Shown here piece by piece: positions 54,828 through 63,710 of a stretch of DNA of 64,000 bases. Source of the stretch: Microbacterium sp. CGR2. Its GTDB lineage: Bacteria > Actinomycetota > Actinomycetes > Actinomycetales > Microbacteriaceae. The notes beneath the pieces were generated by a model. The model ran no database searches. It was not told the origin of the DNA and was given only the letters and a program-made list of their open reading frames with translations. The stretch's first letter is position 1. Every line of letters begins with the position of its first letter. The translations under genes were made by a program, and so were the position numbers. The stretch lies in the NCBI RefSeq assembly GCF_003626735.1, contig NZ_RBHX01000001.1, forward strand, positions 3,100,001 to 3,164,000. Reading direction: 5' to 3'.

Positions 54828-55768
54828 CGACCACCCCCACCTCCGTGGCCTCCGTGACGCGTCCGCGTCGCGGAGGCCACGGCCTGGCGGGAGCGCAGCG
54901 GCGGCGTACGGCGATCATCGCCTACCTCTTCGCCCTCCCGTTCGTGCTGAGCTTCGCAGTGTTCATGGTGTTCCCACTCGTGAGCTCACTCGCGATGTCG
55001 TTCACCGACTTCCGCAACACCGACATCCCGAACCCTCTCGCGGTGACATTCGTCGGAATCGACCAGTTCGTCGCCCTCTTCCAGAACCAGCAGTTCGTCC
55101 GGTCCCTCCTCAACACGTTCTACTTCGTGGGTGTCGGCATCCCGCTCACGATGATCATCGCGCTCGTGCTCGCTGTCGCCCTCAACAACGGAATCACCCG
55201 CTTCCGCGCGGTCTTCCGGGTGGGCTTCTACGCTCCGGTCGTCACGAGCATCGTCGCGGTCGCCGTGGTCTGGCGTTTTATCCTGCAGCCCGACGGCCTG
55301 CTCAACACCCTGCTCGCCGGTATCGGGATCACGGGGCCGGACTGGCTCGGGGACCCGGCCTGGTCGATGCCGTCGATGATCCTGCTCGCCGTCTGGCGGA
55401 ACATGGGCACACTGATGATCATCTTCCTCGCGGGCCTCCAGGGCATCTCCACTGAGGTGCTCGAGGCCGCGAAGGTCGACGGCGCCGGGGCATGGCAGCG
55501 GTTCACCCGCGTCACCCTGCCCCTTCTCCGCCCCACCCTGCTGCTCGGCGCCGTTCTCCTCTCGGTCGGGTTCCTGCAGTTCTTCGAGGAGCCGTTCGTC
55601 ATGACCAAAGGCGGGCCGCTCGACTCGACCCTCTCCATCAGCTACTTCACGTTCAACCAGTTCGGCTTCGGCAACTACGGGACGGCGTCGGCCGCGAGTT
55701 ATGTGCTCTTCGTCGCGATCGCGCTCCTCAGCATCGTCCAATTCCGTGCGTTCCGAACCAAGGAGTAA
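54824..55768 (+). CDS. sugar ABC transporter permease (MalF type)
   Basis: The 314-residue permease has six spans and the EAA loop EVLEAAKVDGAGAWQRFTRV that contacts the ATPase. It couples with the following MalG-type permease. The operon has no ATPase gene of its own, as is common for CUT1 systems that share one MsiK-type ATPase. Confidence 0.92.
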   Translation: MTTTPTSVASVTRPRRGGHGLAGAQRRRTAIIAYLFALPFVLSFAVFMVFPLVSSLAMSFTDFRNTDIPNPLAVTFVGIDQFVALFQNQQFVRSLLNTFYFVGVGIPLTMIIALVLAVALNNGITRFRAVFRVGFYAPVVTSIVAVAVVWRFILQPDGLLNTLLAGIGITGPDWLGDPAWSMPSMILLAVWRNMGTLMIIFLAGLQGISTEVLEAAKVDGAGAWQRFTRVTLPLLRPTLLLGAVLLSVGFLQFFEEPFVMTKGGPLDSTLSISYFTFNQFGFGNYGTASAASYVLFVAIALLSIVQFRAFRTKE

Positions 55769-55770
55769 TC

Positions 55771-56703
55771 GTGACCACTCAGATCAGTCCACCGAGCACC
55801 GTCGCGGTGCCCGCACAATCCCGGAGCCAGCGGGGCGGCGCACCCGCAGCGGGCGGCGCAGCGAGGCGTCGGCGGCTCTCCGCCCGCGGGCGGCTCTCCC
55901 GCGTCCTCGTCTACGTGCTACTGACCTTCGCCCTCCTCGCGACGCTCGTGCCCTTCCTCTGGATGTTCCTCGGTTCGGTGAAGACCGAGCAGGAGCTGCG
56001 GCAGCGACCGCCGACCTGGTGGCCGGAGACGTTTACCTGGGACAACTTCACAGCGTGGTTCGGTCGGCTCGACATCGGGCAGTTCTTCCTCAACAGCGTG
56101 ATCGTCGCGGTCTTCACCGTGCTCGGAACGCTGCTGTTCTGCTCGATGGTCGGCTACGCGCTCGCGAAGCTCGAGTTTCCCGGAAAGCGCGTGCTCTTCA
56201 TGCTCGTCCTCGTGACCCTCATGGTCCCCGGTGTCGTCACGTTCATCCCGCTCTTCGTCGTCGTGAGCTCGCTCGGGCTCGTGAGCACGTACCCGGCACT
56301 CATCCTGCCTTTTCTGGCCGGGCCGCTCGGGGTGTTCCTCATGCGGCAGTTCATTCAGGACATCCCCGACTCGCTCATCGAGGCCGCGCGCATCGACGGG
56401 GCCAGTGAGCTCCGGATCTTCGCCCGCATCGTCATGCCGTTGTGCGGACCGGCGCTCGCGACCCTCGCAATCCTGACCTTCCTGGGATCGTGGAACAACT
56501 TCCTCTGGCCCCTCGTCGTAGCGCAGTCGGAAAGCATGTACACCCTCCCCGTGGCGCTCTCGCTCTACTCGGTCGGCCAGAACTCAACCAACTACGGAGT
56601 GCTGCTCGCAGGCTCCGTGCTCATCATCACCCCCGTCCTCCTGATGTTCCTCGCGCTTCAGCGTTACTTCGTCCAGGGGATCGCCGCGACAGGAATCAAA
56701 TGA
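55771..56703 (+). CDS. sugar ABC transporter permease (MalG type)
   Basis: The 310-residue permease has the EAA loop SLIEAARIDGASELRIFARI and six spans. The N-terminal 45 residues are Arg/Ala-rich and cytosolic. The GTG at 55771 has AAGGAG. It overlaps the GH43 gene by 4 bases (ATGA). Confidence 0.92.
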   Translation: MTTQISPPSTVAVPAQSRSQRGGAPAAGGAARRRRLSARGRLSRVLVYVLLTFALLATLVPFLWMFLGSVKTEQELRQRPPTWWPETFTWDNFTAWFGRLDIGQFFLNSVIVAVFTVLGTLLFCSMVGYALAKLEFPGKRVLFMLVLVTLMVPGVVTFIPLFVVVSSLGLVSTYPALILPFLAGPLGVFLMRQFIQDIPDSLIEAARIDGASELRIFARIVMPLCGPALATLAILTFLGSWNNFLWPLVVAQSESMYTLPVALSLYSVGQNSTNYGVLLAGSVLIITPVLLMFLALQRYFVQGIAATGIK

Positions 56704-58265
56704 CCTCGACCGAGACCGTGCACACCGAGATCGAGACTTCGATCGTAGACAGCAACCTCCAGGCGGTGCCGACGAGCGTCGTCCCCGTCGTGTCCGGGTT
56801 CCACCCTGACCCGACGATCTGCCGAGTGGGCGATGACTACTACCTCGCCCACTCGTCGTTCGAGTTCGCGCCCGGCGTCCCGATCTGGCACAGCACCGAC
56901 CTGCTCGAGTGGGAGCAGATCGGGAACATCCTCGAGCGCGACGATCAGTTCGGGGCGGGGAGCGCGCCGGCCAGCAAGGGTGTGTTCGCACCGACGTTGC
57001 GCCACCACGACGGGCGCTTCTGGCTGATCACGACGGATGTGTCCGGCGGGGGCGGGCAACTCGTCGTCTCCGCGGAGCACCCCACGGGTCCGTGGACGTC
57101 AGGGGTGCGGTTGCGAATGCTGCAGGGTATCGATCCGGACATCGCATGGGACGAGAACGGGGAGTGCTTCGTCACGTACTGTTCCACCGACCCCGCGTTG
57201 CCGGGCATCGCGCAGGCACGCGTCGACCTGACCGCGGGAACGGTGCGGGAGGCGCCGCGGCCACTATGGTCGGGCTCCGGACTGGCGTTCCCCGAGGCGC
57301 CGCACCTCTATGCGAGGGGCGGCTGGTGGTATCTGCTGATCGCGGAGGGCGGGACGGAACGCGGGCACAGTGTGTCCGTGGCGCGGTCTCGTCGGCCGGA
57401 CGGTCCCTTCGAGGGGTGGGACGAGAATCCGATCCTGTCGCATCGCAGCACGACGCACCCCGTTCAGAACACGGGTCACGCAGACTTCGTCGAGACGCCG
57501 GACGGGTCTTGGGCGATGGTCTACCTGGGCGTCCGTCCGCGCGGTGTGACGCCCCTGTTCCACGTGGTGGGGAGGGAGACGTTCCTGGCCGGTGTCGACT
57601 GGGTGGACGGCTGGCCGCTCGTCGACGAGCACCGCTATGCGCGCGTTCCCGGGTCGACCGACTTCACCGACCGTTTCGCCGCAGGATCCTCGGGACGTCC
57701 GCTCCATCCCCGCTGGGTGTCGCCGGGGGCGGCCCTGTCCGCACAGATCGACGCGACGGTCGCGAGCGACGGGCTCGCGCTCGCCCCGGCGATCGCCGAC
57801 AGCGGAGCGCTCAGCGCCGTCGTGACCCGCGTGCGCGACCTCGACTGGTCTTTCGAGGTGGATGTCGCCGTCGCGAACGATGCGGGCGACGGCATCGGTT
57901 GCGCCTCCGAGGCCGGGGTCGTCCTGCGGCTCGACGACCGGCACTGGTACGAGGTGCGCCTGACGCCGGGGTCCGCCCGGGTCGTCGCGCGAATCGGACC
58001 GCTCGAGAGCGACATCGGCGACGCCGTCGCCATCACCTCAGCACGGGCGACCGTGCGCATCGAGGCGGTCCCGTCGGCAACCGAGGGGCCGGACGACATC
58101 CGCCTCGGAGTTGTCGTCGACGGCTCATGGACGGAACTCGCACGGCTCGACGGCCGTTATCTCTCCACCGAGGTTGCGGGCGGCTTCACCGGTCGCGTCG
58201 TGGGATTCCGTGCGATCTCCGGCCGCGTCTGGGTCCTTGAAGCGCGCTACGACGGGCGCCCGTAG
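56700..58265 (+). CDS. GH43-family glycosidase (beta-xylosidase/alpha-arabinofuranosidase type)
   Basis: The 521-residue protein has the GH43 five-bladed propeller. The catalytic base is Asp in SGFHPDPTICRVGDDYY, the pKa modulator Asp in GIDPDIAWDENGE, and the acid Glu in FPEAPHLY. A C-terminal beta-sandwich follows from about residue 320. There is no signal peptide, so it should cut imported xylo- or arabino-oligosaccharides in the cytosol. It closes the LacI-controlled ABC operon. Confidence 0.9.
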   Translation: MTSTETVHTEIETSIVDSNLQAVPTSVVPVVSGFHPDPTICRVGDDYYLAHSSFEFAPGVPIWHSTDLLEWEQIGNILERDDQFGAGSAPASKGVFAPTLRHHDGRFWLITTDVSGGGGQLVVSAEHPTGPWTSGVRLRMLQGIDPDIAWDENGECFVTYCSTDPALPGIAQARVDLTAGTVREAPRPLWSGSGLAFPEAPHLYARGGWWYLLIAEGGTERGHSVSVARSRRPDGPFEGWDENPILSHRSTTHPVQNTGHADFVETPDGSWAMVYLGVRPRGVTPLFHVVGRETFLAGVDWVDGWPLVDEHRYARVPGSTDFTDRFAAGSSGRPLHPRWVSPGAALSAQIDATVASDGLALAPAIADSGALSAVVTRVRDLDWSFEVDVAVANDAGDGIGCASEAGVVLRLDDRHWYEVRLTPGSARVVARIGPLESDIGDAVAITSARATVRIEAVPSATEGPDDIRLGVVVDGSWTELARLDGRYLSTEVAGGFTGRVVGFRAISGRVWVLEARYDGRP

Positions 58266-58343
58266 CATCGCCACGCATCGTCGATTTCGGCAACCAACCC
58301 CTGGCTCCCCGCGACCGGGCCGTGGAACATTGCCGCCGTTGCT

Positions 58344-58661
58344 TCAGCCTCGCGCCTCCCGGACGATTTGCTCGAGCTGTTTCAGGTAAGCGTCGAATGA
58401 GCGGCGCCCGAGTTCGGTGAGGGATATGCGGCGCGCTCGCTTGTCGTCGGGACTGTTCACCACCGCTATCACGCCCGCGTCCGTCAGAGCGGATACGTGC
58501 TTCGAGAGCGCAGACTTGCTCACGCCCACGAGGCGGAGAAGCGCCGAGAAGTCGATGTAGTCGGTGGGCGCTAGAGCAGCGAGCAACCTCAGGCGCACCG
58601 GTTCATGCATAAGAGGGTCGAGGCGCACGCTCGGCGGATCCGCCTTCCCCTGTTCACTCAT
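58344..58661 (-). CDS. small winged-helix (MarR/PadR-like DUF2087-type) regulator
   Basis: The 105-residue protein is almost entirely a winged helix: RLRLLAALAPTDYIDFSALL, VSKSALSKHVSALTDAGVI and the basic wing DDKRARRISLTELGRRSFDAY. It begins with an ATGA overlap with the upstream membrane protein gene, so both come from one promoter. Regulators of this type usually bind their own promoter; the symmetric site at 59107-59153 is the candidate. Confidence 0.82.
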   Translation of the reverse strand: MSEQGKADPPSVRLDPLMHEPVRLRLLAALAPTDYIDFSALLRLVGVSKSALSKHVSALTDAGVIAVVNSPDDKRARRISLTELGRRSFDAYLKQLEQIVREARG

Positions 58662-59092
58662 CCCGCACGCCCCGCTGTCGCTGTGGGTGCGGTGCTTACC
58701 AATCGCTGCAAGCCGGCACGACAGATGGTGAGGATCACGACCGCAGATGCGAGAGCGCCGACTGTGTTCGGGGCGGGCAATTCTGCCGCGCGCACCGGGA
58801 ATTGAACGGCGATATTGGCCAGGAGTGCAAGCACTGCGCCCCCGATGATCAACCATGCGCCGACTCGATCCGACCACCTCAACCGTGAGCGCAGGGGCCG
58901 CACGGCCCACATTCCCACCAAGCCGAGCACGACCAGACCCAAGAGCCACAACATGTCCACATCAACCACCACCCCGATCGCAATCACTGCAACGGATATA
59001 GCGAGGGACGTGACCCATGCTCCGCTCAATGCTGACAGGCGGCTCATCCTACGGACCTCTTCAAGACGAGCAGCTGCTTCGTGGCTGTCCAT
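58658..59092 (-). CDS. membrane protein partner of the winged-helix regulator
   Basis: The 144-residue protein has four hydrophobic spans after a short cytosolic start (MDSHEAAARLEEVRRMS). Proteins of this shape often accompany small winged-helix regulators. Function is unknown. ATG 59092 has GGGAGG upstream, and the promoter lies in the palindrome region. Confidence 0.75.
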   Translation of the reverse strand: MDSHEAAARLEEVRRMSRLSALSGAWVTSLAISVAVIAIGVVVDVDMLWLLGLVVLGLVGMWAVRPLRSRLRWSDRVGAWLIIGGAVLALLANIAVQFPVRAAELPAPNTVGALASAVVILTICRAGLQRLVSTAPTATAGRAG

Positions 59093-59106
59093 AAGATTCC
59101 TCCCAT

Positions 59107-59153
59107 TGGTTTCCTTCAGAGAAACTATCAGGTAGTTTCTTGGAAGGAAACCA
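59107..59153. promoter_or_regulatory. twin GTTTC-N7-GAAAC operator between divergent genes
   Basis: Two copies of GTTTC-N7-GAAAC (59109-59125 and 59135-59151) sit nine bases apart and together form one large inverted repeat: TGGTTTCCTT pairs with AAGGAAACCA, and GAAACTA with TAGTTTC. TAGTTT, a possible -10, occurs on both strands inside it, so one repressor could shut off both divergent transcripts. Confidence 0.75.
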
Positions 59154-59175
59154 TTGATGCTCGCGGAAGGATGCC

Positions 59176-59898
59176 ATGACCGAGGAACTGCGCACTGTGA
59201 TGCAACAGCTGACCGATACCACCATCGAGGAACCGGTGTTTTTCATCGCGGCAGTCCCCTGGACCCGCCGGTCGGAGGACGGGAAGCCCACACCGAACCG
59301 CCCTATCACTCTGGCACATTCGACGAACACGCTGGCGGACTATGCCACGCTCGACCAGCTGGACAGCTACGTCGGCATGGGCTATAAGTCGCTGCTCGTC
59401 GGGCAGCGCATCGGGCTGATGCGCGCTGGCGAATTGGCTGCTGCCTGGCCGGTCGACAATACCGGGTGGCCGTGGCCTGGCACACGCGATGGGGGCGTCG
59501 CCTGGGCGTTCAGTGCAGACAGCGCTCCGGCGGGGTACCAGCGGGATCCCACATCCAGCAAGGGAATCATCGTGTCCGCTGGTCCGCTGGCCGAGGTCAT
59601 TGACAAAGCTGCCGCGGCGTCAGAGTTCGACCCTGAGACAACGATCGTCGTCGCCGTCAGTGCATGTTCGACCCGCACTGGCACTGAGATCCCTAGGCGA
59701 CGGACTACTCGCAGAAGCATTTCCGGTCGTGCGCGCGGTCGGTATGATCTCGCCCTCACGCAACGAGTGAGCGACAACCACCTCGATGATTGCGGTCGCG
59801 GGCACTGCCCCGTGTCTGTCGTCTGGTTGACACCCGCCACATCCAGATCCATTGGCTCTCCGTTCACTTTCGCGCGACGCGGCACCATTGCGATTTAG
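59176..59898 (+). CDS. uncharacterised protein, possibly frameshifted near its end
   Basis: The frame encodes up to 240 residues. The first ~175 are protein-like (PVFFIAAVPWTRRSEDGK, DSYVGMGYKSLLVGQR, TTIVVAVSACSTRTG) with no family I recognise. After about 59690 this frame becomes Arg-rich, while a second frame gives LGDGLLAEAFPVVRAVG and stops at 59770. A one-base shift near 59660-59690 would join them. GGAAGG precedes the ATG. It is divergent from the regulator pair and probably a target of it. Confidence 0.55.
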   Translation: MTEELRTVMQQLTDTTIEEPVFFIAAVPWTRRSEDGKPTPNRPITLAHSTNTLADYATLDQLDSYVGMGYKSLLVGQRIGLMRAGELAAAWPVDNTGWPWPGTRDGGVAWAFSADSAPAGYQRDPTSSKGIIVSAGPLAEVIDKAAAASEFDPETTIVVAVSACSTRTGTEIPRRRTTRRSISGRARGRYDLALTQRVSDNHLDDCGRGHCPVSVVWLTPATSRSIGSPFTFARRGTIAI

Positions 59899-60033
59899 CG
59901 AACGAAGGTTCGCTGAACCAACAGCTGCGTAGCGCGGGAGTTCACCGCTTATGCCAGCGCGCCGATCTGGCCGCGCCTCTGCTCCGTTCGGCGAGCCAGA
60001 GCTCAGTGGGCTCCGGCGGTAACGTTGGACAGC

Positions 60034-61269
60034 ATGAGGATTACGGCTCCTGAACCGGTGGCTCCGACCACCGGTGCGCATGCGGTTCCGGGGCCCGTGG
60101 CTGGTCCGGGCTCCTGGCTGCGCGCCCGGATATGGTTGGTGGACCTGCTGGTCGTGATCGGGGTGTTCCTCTACAACCTGCCGATCATCCCCATCTTCGC
60201 TGATGGTCCTGGCGAGGTCATCGGGCTGATTGTGGTCTCCGCGGCGCTCTGCGGCCCGTACCTGATGCGCCGACGCTTCCCAGTGGGGGTGCTCGGCGTA
60301 ATGCTGGTGGCTGCGTTCGCGCAGTTGTTGCTCGGCGCGCCGGTGCTGGCGGCGGATGCGATGCTTCTGCTCGCCGTCTACAACGTCGCGACCCGCTACA
60401 TCTGGCGGGTTTCCCTCTCGGCTGCGGCGCTGACGGTGGCCTGGTTGCTGGTGGCGGTCATCCCGCACCTGGGCGAGGAAGTGATCGACGTCGGGCAGCT
60501 CGGGGTGCTGATCGTGGTGACGCTGTGGGTGTGGACCTGGGGGACGCTGGTGCGCATTCGCCGTCAGTACATGGCCGGGCTCCGGGAGCGAGCCGAGCAG
60601 GCAGAGCGTGAGCGGGAAAACAACGCGCGGATCGCGGTCGTCAACGAACGGGCACGCATCGCAAGGGAGATTCACGACATCGTGTCTCACAGCCTCAGCG
60701 TGGTCGTGCTGATGTCCGACGGGGCGGCGGCGAAGGTCAAGTCGGAGCCGGCGCGTGCGAAGTCGGCGATGCTCCATGTGCGCGACACCGGCCGAGGAGC
60801 GCTGGCGGACATGCGCCGCATGCTCGGAGTGCTGCGCGAGGACGAGCCGGGATCGGACGCCCCGCAGCCGGGCATCGATCAGCTCGATGCCCTCGTCGCG
60901 GAGTCCCGCACCGCCGGGCTGCCAGTCGCTCTTAGTGTCAGCGGTAATCGGGCGTCGCTGTCGGAGGGACTGGGGCTGACGGTGTACCGGCTGGTGCAGG
61001 AAGCCTTGACGAACTCACGCAAGCACGCCGGTCCGCACGTCACTCGTGTCGACGTGCGTCTGGAGTACCGTGACGACGAGGTCGAAGTCCGGATCACCGA
61101 CGACGGGCACGGTCAGGCCGAGGATTTGGAGGCGGTCACGCATGGGCACGGCCTGCTCGGGATGCGCGAGCGAGTCGCTGCCCACCACGGCACGCTGCGG
61201 GTCGGACCGCGCGAAGGCGGAGGGTTCGAGGTCGTCGCGGTGCTGCCGCGAGAGGAGGGAACGACGTGA
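60034..61269 (+). CDS. sensor histidine kinase (NarL/DesK type)
   Basis: The 411-residue kinase has five to six N-terminal spans with almost no extracellular loop, a coiled-coil linker (AGLRERAEQAERERENNAR), the HisKA_3 phosphoacceptor in AREIHDIVSHSLSVVV and an ATP-binding domain (VRITDDGHGQ, GLLGMRERV). The small input domain fits kinases that sense through their ABC transporter. It overlaps the response regulator gene by 4 bases. Confidence 0.93.
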   Translation: MRITAPEPVAPTTGAHAVPGPVAGPGSWLRARIWLVDLLVVIGVFLYNLPIIPIFADGPGEVIGLIVVSAALCGPYLMRRRFPVGVLGVMLVAAFAQLLLGAPVLAADAMLLLAVYNVATRYIWRVSLSAAALTVAWLLVAVIPHLGEEVIDVGQLGVLIVVTLWVWTWGTLVRIRRQYMAGLRERAEQAERERENNARIAVVNERARIAREIHDIVSHSLSVVVLMSDGAAAKVKSEPARAKSAMLHVRDTGRGALADMRRMLGVLREDEPGSDAPQPGIDQLDALVAESRTAGLPVALSVSGNRASLSEGLGLTVYRLVQEALTNSRKHAGPHVTRVDVRLEYRDDEVEVRITDDGHGQAEDLEAVTHGHGLLGMRERVAAHHGTLRVGPREGGGFEVVAVLPREEGTT

Positions 61270-61931
61270 CGGTGCGAGTAGTCTTGGTCGACGACCAGCA
61301 GATGATCCGCATGGGACTGCGGATGGTGCTGGAATCGCAGCCCGGGATCGAGGTCGTCGGCGAGGCCGACGACGGTGACACCGCGTTGGACGTGCTCGAC
61401 CGGGTCGAAGCCGATGTCGTGCTCATGGACGTGCGGATGCCGCGGATGAACGGGGTCGAGGCGACCAGGCGCATCTGCGCCGGGGAGGGCGGCCCGCGCG
61501 TGCTGATCCTGACGACGTTCGACCTCGACGAGTACGCGTACGACGCACTGCAGGCCGGTGCGTCGGGGTTTCTGCTCAAAGACACCCCCGTCGAGGACGT
61601 CGCCGCCGCGATCAAGCACATCCACGCCGGCGACGCCGTGGTCGCGCCGAGCACAACCAGGCGTCTACTCGACCACTTCACGCGGTCCCGCCCGCAGTCG
61701 GAGCCGAGCGGCACGGTGCGGTTGAAAGAACTGACGCCGCGTGAGCACGAAGTGCTCATCCTGATCGCACGGGGCCTGTCGAACGCGGAGATCGCTGCCG
61801 AGCTTGTGCTGGCCGAGGGCACCGTGAAGGTGCATGTCGGCCGCATCCTCACCAAGCTGGGCCTTCGTGACCGGGTGCAGGCGGTGGTACTCGCCTATGA
61901 GTCTGGTCTCGTTGAGGCCGGCGAACGCTGA
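61266..61931 (+). CDS. response regulator, LuxR/NarL family
   Basis: The 221-residue regulator has a receiver domain with the phospho-Asp in VVLMDVRMPRMNG and a C-terminal LuxR helix-turn-helix (LTPREHEVLILIARGLSNAE, EGTVKVHVGRIL). GTG 61266 overlaps the kinase stop. It likely controls the ABC exporter that follows 123 bases later. Confidence 0.94.
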   Translation: MTVRVVLVDDQQMIRMGLRMVLESQPGIEVVGEADDGDTALDVLDRVEADVVLMDVRMPRMNGVEATRRICAGEGGPRVLILTTFDLDEYAYDALQAGASGFLLKDTPVEDVAAAIKHIHAGDAVVAPSTTRRLLDHFTRSRPQSEPSGTVRLKELTPREHEVLILIARGLSNAEIAAELVLAEGTVKVHVGRILTKLGLRDRVQAVVLAYESGLVEAGER

Positions 61932-62054
61932 CCGTAGCGGTCCTTTCCCGTGGGTCTCACGACATACGGCGGGTGCGGGTATGTCTGAAGTGATACGCGG
62001 AAGATATGCCTGCAGCGAGACGACCCCTGGGCGCGATTTCGGGATCGTGGAGGC

Positions 62055-62963
62055 ATGTCTTCCCCGATCGTCGAAACCTCGAACCTGACCAAACGCTACG
62101 GGCAGCGCAGCGTCGTCGAGAACCTGAACCTGCGTGTCCCGGCCGGGAGCGTGTACGGGTTCCTCGGGCCCAACGGGGCGGGCAAGTCCACGACGATGAA
62201 GATGCTGCTCTCCCTCGTCCAGCCCACCAGCGGCGACGTGCACATCATGGGACAGCCCATGACCCGCAGCACGCGCCGAAGCCTGCTCGGCAGCATCGGG
62301 TCGCTCATTGAGGCCCCGCCCGGGTACGCGCACCTGACCGGTGCTGAGAACATGCGTCTGGTGCAGCGGATGCTCGGCCTGACCAATCAGCAGATCGACT
62401 ACGCAGTCCGCGCCGTCCGGCTCAAAGACCAGATGGACAAGAAGGTCCGCAACTACAGCCTCGGGATGAAGCAGCGTCTCGGGATAGCGATGGCGCTGGC
62501 CCGAGAGCCGAAGCTGCTGATCCTTGATGAACCGACGAACGGACTGGACCCCGCCGGGATCGAAGAAATGCGGACGTTGCTGCGTCGCCTCGCCGACGGC
62601 GGCGTCACAGTGATGGTGTCCTCTCACCTGCTCGGCGAGATCGACAAGACCGCGAACGTGCTCGGGATCCTCTCCGGCAGCCGGATGATCTTTCAGGGCC
62701 CACGGTCGGAACTGTTGGTCGCCTCCAACCCGGACGTGATCGTCACGTGCTCGAACCCGCACGCCGCCACTGCCACCCTGCGCTCCTTCAGCGCGCGCCT
62801 CACCGCGGACGGTGAGATCGCCGTCCCCGGCCTGGATGACCGAAAGACCGCTGGTGTCGTCGCGGCGCTCGTCGGCGAGAAGATCGGGGTGTACGGGGTA
62901 CGGCGCGAGGAGCAGACGCTCGAGGACGTGTTCATGACCCTCACCGCTGGAGGCGGCCTGTGA
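62055..62963 (+). CDS. ABC exporter ATP-binding protein (bacitracin/lantibiotic-resistance type)
   Basis: The 302-residue ATPase has Walker A GPNGAGKSTTMK, signature YSLGMKQRLGIA, Walker B LLILDEPTNGLDP and the H-loop SSHLLGEI. The C-terminal 70 residues match the BcrA/lantibiotic-immunity subfamily. With its two permeases and the adjacent two-component system it probably provides resistance to, or export of, a peptide antibiotic. It overlaps the next gene by 4 bases. Confidence 0.9.
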   Translation: MSSPIVETSNLTKRYGQRSVVENLNLRVPAGSVYGFLGPNGAGKSTTMKMLLSLVQPTSGDVHIMGQPMTRSTRRSLLGSIGSLIEAPPGYAHLTGAENMRLVQRMLGLTNQQIDYAVRAVRLKDQMDKKVRNYSLGMKQRLGIAMALAREPKLLILDEPTNGLDPAGIEEMRTLLRRLADGGVTVMVSSHLLGEIDKTANVLGILSGSRMIFQGPRSELLVASNPDVIVTCSNPHAATATLRSFSARLTADGEIAVPGLDDRKTAGVVAALVGEKIGVYGVRREEQTLEDVFMTLTAGGGL

Positions 62964-63709
62964 TCTCCCGGGCAGTGGCGAACGAGTTCGCCAAAATGCG
63001 CCACCTCAAGGTCGGGGTGATCGCGGTGTTGATGGTCCTCGGGGTGCTCGCACTGTCGCTGTTCGCGGTGATCTCCAGCCCGGAGTTCGATCCCGAGACA
63101 CCTCAGGCGTGGAACGCGCTGCTGGCCGGCATGTCACTCGGCATCCCACTGCTTTCCCCGTTGCTGCTGGCGGTGCTCGCCTCCCGGCAGACCGACATCG
63201 AGCACCAGGGCAACGGATGGCTGCTGCAGTCCACCGCCGGGGTCACCCCGGGCGGTGTCTGTCGGGCCAAACTGGTTGCACTCGGCCTGATCGTCTCCGT
63301 GGTCACGCTCGGCACCAGTCTGATCGTGCTGGCCTTCGGGAAGGTGCTCGCGGGCATCCTGCCGCCGGTGCCGCTCGGGCATTGGGTCGGATTCACGCTC
63401 TGCATGCTCGTGGTCAACCTGGCCGTTCTCGCGCTGCACATCCTGCTGTCGGCGAAGGTCGAGAACCAGCTCGTCGCCCTCGGCGTCGGCGTGCTCGGCT
63501 GCATCCTCGCGGTGTTCTCGCAGGGCCTTCCGGCCGCCGCCGCGCACGTCACCCCGTGGGGCTACTACGCCCTCGCCCAGGCCGCCGGCTACGAAGGCGA
63601 TGCGATCCAGGCGCTGCCGATCGCGTACCCGAGCATCGCCGTCCTGGCCGTGGTCGTCGGGGTGACCTTCGCCGTCCTCACCGTCCGTTTCGATCGTCAG
63701 GAGGCTTGA
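62960..63709 (+). CDS. ABC-2 exporter permease
   Basis: The 249-residue protein has six hydrophobic spans of the ABC-2/lantibiotic-immunity MutG/EpiE type, starting MISRAVANEFAKMRHLKVG. A GTG at 62960 overlaps the ATPase stop. It forms the membrane part of the exporter with the following gene. Confidence 0.85.
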   Translation: MISRAVANEFAKMRHLKVGVIAVLMVLGVLALSLFAVISSPEFDPETPQAWNALLAGMSLGIPLLSPLLLAVLASRQTDIEHQGNGWLLQSTAGVTPGGVCRAKLVALGLIVSVVTLGTSLIVLAFGKVLAGILPPVPLGHWVGFTLCMLVVNLAVLALHILLSAKVENQLVALGVGVLGCILAVFSQGLPAAAAHVTPWGYYALAQAAGYEGDAIQALPIAYPSIAVLAVVVGVTFAVLTVRFDRQEA

Positions 63710-63710
63710 C

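Noticed and set aside
59620..60777. 385-codon minus-strand frame opposite the kinase gene
   Set aside because: His/Arg/Asp-rich shadow of the kinase frame. The kinase has complete domains.
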